A stretch of DNA of 64,000 nucleotides from Bordetella parapertussis (GTDB lineage: Bacteria > Pseudomonadota > Gammaproteobacteria > Burkholderiales > Burkholderiaceae_C). Below, piece after piece: positions 59,024 to 64,000 of this stretch (its first letter is position 1; each line of letters starts with the position of its first letter). The notes beneath the pieces are model-generated. The model did not search any database, had not been told where the DNA came from, and saw only the letters and a list, made by a program, of their open reading frames with translations. A program made the position numbers and the translations under genes. The DNA lies in assembly GCA_945878065.1 (NCBI GenBank), contig CAMDXA010000001.1, positions 62,001 to 126,000 on the forward strand. Direction: 5' to 3'.

Positions 59024-59908
59024 TCAGCGCAAGAAATTCAAAATAGCCTGAGCCACTTTGGCAGGCGCTTCCCTTTGCGGGAAATGCCCCACACCTGGCA
59101 ACAGGTATCTCTCGTAGCGTCCACTGAAAAATTTCTCTTTATTTGCAGACGTTGCAGGCAGACTGACACCGTCTAGAGCCCCGTGAAGCATCAAAGTAGC
59201 AACATCTAATACAGGCGCGGGATGCAAGGCTTTTTCATCCTGTTCGTAATAAGCGTCTGGCGCTGCATGGCCCCAACGGTTTTGGTATGAATGCAAGGTT
59301 ACTTCTGCCCAGTCAGGCGTATTGAAGGCCATGGCTGTTTGTTCAAATTCATCAGGCAAATACCAACCGGTCGGTGCCCAAGTGTCCCACATGCGTTGGG
59401 CAAATGCCTTGCCTTCTGCTCTTACAGTGCGCTGGCCTCTTTCAGTTGCCATGAACCAGTGATACCAGTACAGCTGGGTTTGTTCCATGCTCAATGACTG
59501 CAAGGGATCATTCGTGCCATAGCCCACAGAGATCAACACCATATGGCTGGCAATTCCGGGGGCCAAGCCACAGGCATTTGCCACCGCACGAGCGCCCCAG
59601 TCATGGCCCACCAACACGGGTGGTTGATGCAAGTTCAGCGCTTGCACAAACTCCACCATGTCACGCCCCAATGCAGACAATTGGCCGGTGCGCGGGGTTG
59701 AGTCAGACAAAAAAGTGGTGGGTAAAAATCCCCGCAACGCGGGAGCAACTACCCGATAACCCGCTTGCACCAAATCGGGAACCACATGGTGCCAGCAACG
59801 AATGCTGTCTGGCCAACCATGGACCAACACAATGGTTTGAGCGCCTTTTGGGTTCCACTCTCTGTAACCTATTCGAAGCAAGGAGGTTTCTACAAATTGC
59901 ATGTCCAT
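59024..59908 (-). CDS. Alpha/beta hydrolase, epoxide hydrolase/haloalkane dehalogenase-like
   Basis: This 294-residue protein has the oxyanion motif HGWPDS near residue 30. The nucleophile elbow VGHDWGARAVAN has Asp as nucleophile, and the catalytic His is in LPGVGHFPQREAP near residue 278. An Asp nucleophile is typical of soluble epoxide hydrolases and haloalkane dehalogenases, not lipases. A cap domain lies between (residues about 130-210, Trp/Tyr-rich). The substrate is unknown. It follows the small exported-protein gene after 14 bp on the same strand. Confidence 0.87.
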   Translation of the reverse strand: MDMQFVETSLLRIGYREWNPKGAQTIVLVHGWPDSIRCWHHVVPDLVQAGYRVVAPALRGFLPTTFLSDSTPRTGQLSALGRDMVEFVQALNLHQPPVLVGHDWGARAVANACGLAPGIASHMVLISVGYGTNDPLQSLSMEQTQLYWYHWFMATERGQRTVRAEGKAFAQRMWDTWAPTGWYLPDEFEQTAMAFNTPDWAEVTLHSYQNRWGHAAPDAYYEQDEKALHPAPVLDVATLMLHGALDGVSLPATSANKEKFFSGRYERYLLPGVGHFPQREAPAKVAQAILNFLR

Positions 59909-59922
59909 CGTGTTACTCTTTT

Positions 59923-60351
59923 TTATCTGAGCAGCGGCCCGCGCAGGCAGGCAATAAGTTGGATATTTTTAATCAAACTACCGTAACTGACTTTGTCCCA
60001 TTGGGTAACTTTGGACATATCGATCAGTCTGGCACCGGTTTGCATTTGTCCTTCATAACCATACACCGCAAGGTATCTGTATTTGTTGCGGTCACAGTCA
60101 AACTCGATCCATTTGGCGACAGACAAAACATTTTGTGCGGTTGGAGAGCCAAAGTTGGTCAACATCCAAATGGTGGAATTTCTGTTTTTGTTCTGAACCA
60201 AAGAGCCGCGATCCAACAAAACCGTATCACCATCTGCACTTGACAAATAGGACCACTGTGCACTTGCCAGTGTGTGGAGACACAAAACCGCGCCCATCAG
60301 CCAACATTTTGGCGAAAAAACGTAGCCTGTTTGAATGCGTTTGTGGCTCAC
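59923..60351 (-). CDS. Small exported protein resembling surface-adhesin protein E
   Basis: The mature part (SAQWSYLSSADGDTVLLDRGSL ... WIEFDCDRNKYRYLAVYGYEG) resembles the short domain found in surface-adhesin protein E-like proteins of proteobacteria. It has two Cys that could pair. A GTG at 60351 gives a sensible signal peptide (KRIQTGYVFSPKCWLMGAVL ... ASAQ); ATG at 60297 is an alternative with a very short signal. Adhesion itself is only the family label. The gene lies 7 bp after the cytochrome c peroxidase stop. Confidence 0.65.
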   Translation of the reverse strand: MSHKRIQTGYVFSPKCWLMGAVLCLHTLASAQWSYLSSADGDTVLLDRGSLVQNKNRNSTIWMLTNFGSPTAQNVLSVAKWIEFDCDRNKYRYLAVYGYEGQMQTGARLIDMSKVTQWDKVSYGSLIKNIQLIACLRGPLLR

Positions 60352-60358
60352 AAAAAAA

Positions 60359-61432
60359 TCAATGAGGAGCTGCAGGCAGTTGTGGGACTTTTGCAAAGTC
60401 AGAAGGAACATCGCCAGTCAATGCTTCTAAGAAACTCACAATATGCGACACATCTTCGTCTGACAAATGCTTACCTAATTGCAACTGCGCCATGACTTTG
60501 ACGGCTTGCGGCAATGTCTCGACAGAACCGTCGTGAAAATATGGCGCAGTAGCAGCCACATTTCGCAATTGAGGCACCTTGAACATGAAGGCGTCCGCTT
60601 CATTTTTGGTGTCATGGAAACGGCCTTTGTCGTAACCCTTGAAGGCGTCTTTGGGCGTACTGCCAGTGACCAACCAGTAGTCTTGGGTGATGCCAAATTT
60701 TTGGTAGGTTTGGCCCCCAACGACCACGCCGTTGTGACAACCAGCGCAACCGGTACTGATGAATTTTTCCAATCCCAGCTTGGCGGTTTTTGACAAGGCG
60801 TTTGCATCCCCTTTTAAGAAACGGTCAAACGGTGCGGGCGTCATCAGTTTTCGTTCAAATGCACCGATGGCCTTACTCCAGTTATCCACACTGACCGGTT
60901 TGGCATCAGAGGGATAGGCCGCTTTGAAAAGTGGGGTGTAGCCCAATTTGGTGAGTTTCATCTCGACCTGTTCATTGGAGGTGTTGCCGTAGGCCACTGG
61001 ACTGAGCAATGATTTGAACGCCTGGTCTTCTACTGAGACGCGGTTGCCACCGTAATGCTGGGCAACCAGCAAAGAAGTGTTGAACACGGTGGGGGCATTT
61101 CGGGGAAGCACTTTTCCATGTATGCCCACGGACAATGCCAACGCATCTGCGCCATGGTATGCCGCGTTGTGGCATGTGGCACAACCCAATCGTCCATCAG
61201 AAGACACACGGGTTTCGTAAAACAAAGCTTTGCCAAGTGCCACACGAAGCGGTGTGAATTCATTGTTTTCAAGCGCGTCCGTGACAGGAAGCGGTTTGAA
61301 CAAAGTATTGGCTTTACTGATCAGTGCCGTGTCATCATTGTTTGATAACGCAGACAACGGCACTGTCAATGACGCAGCAAGTGCCGCACAAAGCAACGCA
61401 GACACCCACACCCACTTTTTTGACTGACTCAT
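60359..61432 (-). CDS. Di-haem cytochrome c peroxidase family protein
   Basis: This periplasmic enzyme reduces hydrogen peroxide with electrons from cytochrome c. It has an N-terminal signal peptide (VWVSALLCAALAASLTVPLSA) and two haem c sites, LGCATCHNAAYHG (residues about 77-89) and TGCAGCHNGVVVG (about 230-242). NAPTVFNTSLLVAQHYGG and PYFHDGSVETLPQAV are also family blocks. Length (357) is normal; the MauG branch is an alternative. It lies 8 bp downstream of fhs. Confidence 0.92.
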   Translation of the reverse strand: MSQSKKWVWVSALLCAALAASLTVPLSALSNNDDTALISKANTLFKPLPVTDALENNEFTPLRVALGKALFYETRVSSDGRLGCATCHNAAYHGADALALSVGIHGKVLPRNAPTVFNTSLLVAQHYGGNRVSVEDQAFKSLLSPVAYGNTSNEQVEMKLTKLGYTPLFKAAYPSDAKPVSVDNWSKAIGAFERKLMTPAPFDRFLKGDANALSKTAKLGLEKFISTGCAGCHNGVVVGGQTYQKFGITQDYWLVTGSTPKDAFKGYDKGRFHDTKNEADAFMFKVPQLRNVAATAPYFHDGSVETLPQAVKVMAQLQLGKHLSDEDVSHIVSFLEALTGDVPSDFAKVPQLPAAPH

Positions 61433-61440
61433 AGCTATCC

Positions 61441-63114
61441 CTAAAACAAACCCACAATGTTTCCCGCGTCGTCGATGTCAATCGCATGTGCGGAGGGCAC
61501 TTTTGGTAACCCCGGCATGGTCATAACATCGCCGCACACCATCACCACAAATTCAGCACCAGCGGCCAATCGCACTTCGCGAATATGCAGCGTGTGCCCA
61601 GTTGGCGCACCCAATGCTTTTGCATCGGTCGAAAAAGAATATTGGGTTTTGGCAATGCAAATAGGATAGTGGCCATAGCCCTGCTCTTGCAACTTATCAA
61701 TCAAAGTTTTGGCTTTGGCATCTGCAGAAATCCCTTGTGCGCCGTAAATCTTTTGCGCCACAGCTTGTGCCTTCTCCCACAAACTGTCTTTTTCGTCGTA
61801 AACAAATTGGAACTGGTTGGACTGTTCGCATAAATCCACCACCACATGCGCCAAATCAACAGCCCCAGCTCCGCCATTTGCCCAATGCTTGGCAACCACC
61901 ACTTTGGCGCCGTATTGGGCGCAAGCTTTTTCCAACATTGCGATTTCGGCGGCAGTGTCTTCGGTACGGTGGTTGATGGCAACCACACAAGGCAATCCGT
62001 AATGGGTGCGAATATTGTGCAAATGCTTTTGCAAATTCACCATGCCTTTTTCTAGTGCAGGTAAATTCTCAGCCGCTAAATCTTTGACGGCAACGCCACC
62101 ATGGTATTTGAGGGCTCTCACAGTAGCCACGAGCACCACAGCCGACGGCTGCAGGCCAGACTTTCTGCATTTGATATCGATGAATTTTTCTGCCCCGAGG
62201 TCAGCCCCGAAACCGGCTTCGGTGACGACATAATCTGCCAGCTTGCTGGCGGTGGCAGTGGCAATCACAGAATTACAACCGTGCGCAATATTGGCGAAAG
62301 GACCGCCGTGGATGAACGCCAAATTATTTTCTAAGGTCTGTGCAATGTTGGGAGCCAGTGCATCTTTCAAAAGTGCCGCCATGGCGCCGTGTGCTTGGAG
62401 GTCACTGGCCAGCACAGGTGCGCCAGATGTGTTGTAGCCGACCACGATACGACCCAAGCGCTGTTTCAAATCTGACAAACTGGTGGCGAGACAAAAAATC
62501 GCCATCACTTCGGAGGCAACCACAATGTCAAAACCATCTTCACGCGGGACACTGTTGGCAGTACCGCCCAAACCGACCACCATTTGGCGCAACGCACGGT
62601 CATTCATGTCCATGACACGTTTCCAGCTGATGCGTCGGGTGTCTATGTTCAATGCATTGCCATGGTGTATGTGGTTGTCCAACATGGCCGACAGCAGGTT
62701 GTGGGCCAGCCCTATCGCGCCGAAGTCTCCTGTGAAATGCAAATTGATATCTTCCATGGGCACAACTTGGGCCATGCCGCCGCCGGTTGCGCCACCCTTC
62801 ATTCCAAACACGGGCCCCAAAGATGGCTCACGCAGACATATCAAACTTTTCTTTCCGATTTTGCAAAGTGCATCACCCAAACCGACCGTGGTGGTGGTCT
62901 TTCCCTCGCCAGCTGGCGTGGGTGAAATGGCAGTGACCAGTACCAATTTGCTGCTTTTTCGAGCAGGCAATGTTTCAATGTACTTCAGAGAAAGTTTGGC
63001 TTTGTGATGCCCGTAGGCATACAAATGCTCGTCTGAAATACCTAGGTAACTGTGGGCCAGTTCAGAAACACGTTGCAGGGTGGCTGCTTGGGCAATTTCA
63101 ATATCACTTCGCAT
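61441..63114 (-). CDS. fhs: Formate--tetrahydrofolate ligase
   Basis: Fhs joins formate to tetrahydrofolate using ATP and gives 10-formyl-THF for one-carbon metabolism. The 557-residue protein has the P-loop [20 protein letters not shown] (about residues 65-85) and [51 protein letters not shown] also follows; all are signature blocks of the family. It heads a minus-strand run with the peroxidase, the small exported protein and the hydrolase. No folD is adjacent. Confidence 0.96.
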   Translation of the reverse strand: MRSDIEIAQAATLQRVSELAHSYLGISDEHLYAYGHHKAKLSLKYIETLPARKSSKLVLVTAISPTPAGEGKTTTTVGLGDALCKIGKKSLICLREPSLGPVFGMKGGATGGGMAQVVPMEDINLHFTGDFGAIGLAHNLLSAMLDNHIHHGNALNIDTRRISWKRVMDMNDRALRQMVVGLGGTANSVPREDGFDIVVASEVMAIFCLATSLSDLKQRLGRIVVGYNTSGAPVLASDLQAHGAMAALLKDALAPNIAQTLENNLAFIHGGPFANIAHGCNSVIATATASKLADYVVTEAGFGADLGAEKFIDIKCRKSGLQPSAVVLVATVRALKYHGGVAVKDLAAENLPALEKGMVNLQKHLHNIRTHYGLPCVVAINHRTEDTAAEIAMLEKACAQYGAKVVVAKHWANGGAGAVDLAHVVVDLCEQSNQFQFVYDEKDSLWEKAQAVAQKIYGAQGISADAKAKTLIDKLQEQGYGHYPICIAKTQYSFSTDAKALGAPTGHTLHIREVRLAAGAEFVVMVCGDVMTMPGLPKVPSAHAIDIDDAGNIVGLF

Positions 63115-63271
63115 GGCATTTGAGGTAGAAAAATTTAAATGACAAGTTTACGCCAGCCTTGCAAGCTAGGTTTTTGTCTTGGCGTTTTCCCCTTTTTGCG
63201 CGTCATGGTTTAAGAGGTCGGATCATCTGGCTTTGTCAGAGGACATAATCGCGATCAGACAGGAGAAGTCA

Positions 63272-63706
63272 ATGCATACCATCCTCGTATTTTTCATGTC
63301 ATTTTTTCTTGCGCCGGCATGGGCCCAGTCCAGCCTAGGCGTGAATTTCCGCTGGAATATTGCTCACCACTGCTCAAACACCTCCCCCGCTATCAAGTTA
63401 AAAAACATTCCTCCCGGTACAACCAGTTTGAGAGTAAACATGGTGGATTTAGACAATAAAAACCACGACCATGGTGGTGCAACCCTGAATAATCCCGAGG
63501 GGTTTCCCTCCGAGTACGAAATTGCATCCGGTGGACTGGATAAATACAGTGGGCCGTGTCCTGAAAATTTCACGACACTGGGTCACGAATACCAATTCAA
63601 TGTGGCGGCTCTGAACAACAACAATCAAAGCTTGGCGACAGGCTCAGCCAAAGCCACTTTCTCTGCAAAATTTGTCATTTTGCAAGGCGTCATAGGCAAC
63701 CAATAA
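63272..63706 (+). CDS. Exported protein with PEBP (YbhB/YbcL)-like domain
   Basis: This 144-residue protein has a signal peptide (MHTILVFFMSFFLAPAWAQ). A mature part resembles phosphatidylethanolamine-binding proteins: IPPGTTSLRVNMVDLDN, HDHGGATL, GGLDKYSGPCPENF and HEYQFNVAAL. The core DxDxxxxHGG and GPCPP-like elements are present in modified form. The ATG at 63272 follows AGGAGAAG. CATAAT at 63244-63249 could be its -10. The biological role of bacterial PEBP-like proteins is mostly unknown. It is divergent from fhs, and the dehydrogenase gene follows after 11 bp. Confidence 0.78.
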   Translation: MHTILVFFMSFFLAPAWAQSSLGVNFRWNIAHHCSNTSPAIKLKNIPPGTTSLRVNMVDLDNKNHDHGGATLNNPEGFPSEYEIASGGLDKYSGPCPENFTTLGHEYQFNVAALNNNNQSLATGSAKATFSAKFVILQGVIGNQ

Positions 63707-63717
63707 CAGGCACACAC

Positions 63718-64000
63718 ATGAAATACACCTCCATCACTTTGGTCACAGGCGGCGCAAGCGGTATTGGCGCGGCGTGCGTGAAGCACCTCATCCATATCGG
63801 TCACCACGTGGTTGTCTTGGATCTGCCCGCCTCTGCCCATAACTGTCATTCCCAAGCTATTGGGTTTGTGGCGTGTGATGTCACAGACGAGTCCGCCTTA
63901 AAAACCAGTTTGACGCATATTGAACAAACGTTTGGCCCAGTGAACTGTCTGGTCAACAGCGCAGGCATATTGCAACATCGCTTGGCGCCCGACCAATTGA
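63718..64000 (+). CDS. Short-chain dehydrogenase/reductase, C-terminus cut by window edge
   Basis: The visible 94 residues begin YTSITLVTGGASGIGAACVKHL, the NAD(P) binding TGxxxGIG motif. VACDVTDESAL and LVNSAGILQHR (the NSAG motif) follow. The acidic residue after the second strand (VVVLDLPA) favours NAD over NADP. The catalytic Ser-Tyr-Lys lies beyond the edge. Similar genes at this size include 2,3-dihydroxybenzoate dehydrogenase-type enzymes, but this cannot be decided here. Confidence 0.9.
   Translation, partial: MKYTSITLVTGGASGIGAACVKHLIHIGHHVVVLDLPASAHNCHSQAIGFVACDVTDESALKTSLTHIEQTFGPVNCLVNSAGILQHRLAPDQL

Overview
The window reads as an ordinary stretch of chromosome from a betaproteobacterium of the order Burkholderiales, most like the Comamonadaceae. 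This rests on the look of the housekeeping proteins (adenylate kinase, LexA, YgiQ) and on familiar gene orders: exbB-exbD-lpxK-trm112-kdsB-adk, rimP-nusA-infB-rbfA-truB-typA, and phaC next to a PgeF-type gene. By eye the DNA is moderately GC-rich. I saw no insertion sequence, prophage, integrase or CRISPR array, so this is not an obvious island. Genus is not assignable by reading alone.

Layout. 1-5.7 kb: partial xseA, a proton-channel pair (ExbB/ExbD type), lipid A/KDO genes, adk, and a convergent asparaginase. 5.7-6.8 kb: lexA with two tandem operator boxes and a small conserved-looking gene behind it. 6.8-13.7 kb: acyl-CoA and glutathione-transferase genes, including a kinase plus acyl-CoA dehydrogenase pair like that of 4-hydroxyacyl-CoA catabolism. 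13.7-17.1 kb: cell-envelope unknowns (beta-barrel, repeat protein, two paralogous six-cysteine exported proteins). 17.1-17.3 kb: tRNA-Arg and tRNA-Pro. 17.4-25.7 kb: aromatic-acid uptake and activation (benzoate-CoA ligase family, five-gene Liv-type ABC transporter, pobA, a short family III CoA-transferase). 25.7-26.4 kb: a PemK/MazF-type toxin-antitoxin pair with a good promoter. 26.4-33.7 kb: ygiQ, a subtilase lipoprotein with a coupled partner, rlmB, a hydroxyisobutyryl-CoA hydrolase-like gene and an EamA transporter.

33.7-49.3 kb, mostly on the minus strand, holds the translation operon (rimP to typA), the yejABEF peptide importer, divergent fabI, and dusA. 49.3-49.8 kb is the only long gene-free stretch (about 500 bp, AT-rich, with paired inverted repeats). 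49.8-55.9 kb: an orphan 138-residue protein, phaB, phaC, pgeF, maiA, a NUDIX hydrolase and an acyl-CoA dehydrogenase. 55.9-64 kb: lactate permease, a ClpP-fold-like lipoprotein coupled to an orphan ParA ATPase, a minus-strand run fhs / cytochrome c peroxidase / small exported protein / alpha-beta hydrolase, a PEBP-like exported protein, and a partial short-chain dehydrogenase.

The metabolic picture is of a heterotroph living on organic acids. Aromatic acids are imported and either CoA-activated or hydroxylated, acyl-CoAs are oxidised, lactate is imported, and carbon is stored as polyhydroxybutyrate. The least explained parts are the six-cysteine paralogs with the repeat protein, the lipoprotein-ParA pair, and the subtilase pair with an AU-rich leader hairpin. 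These are my best candidates for undescribed biology, all at the level of hypothesis.
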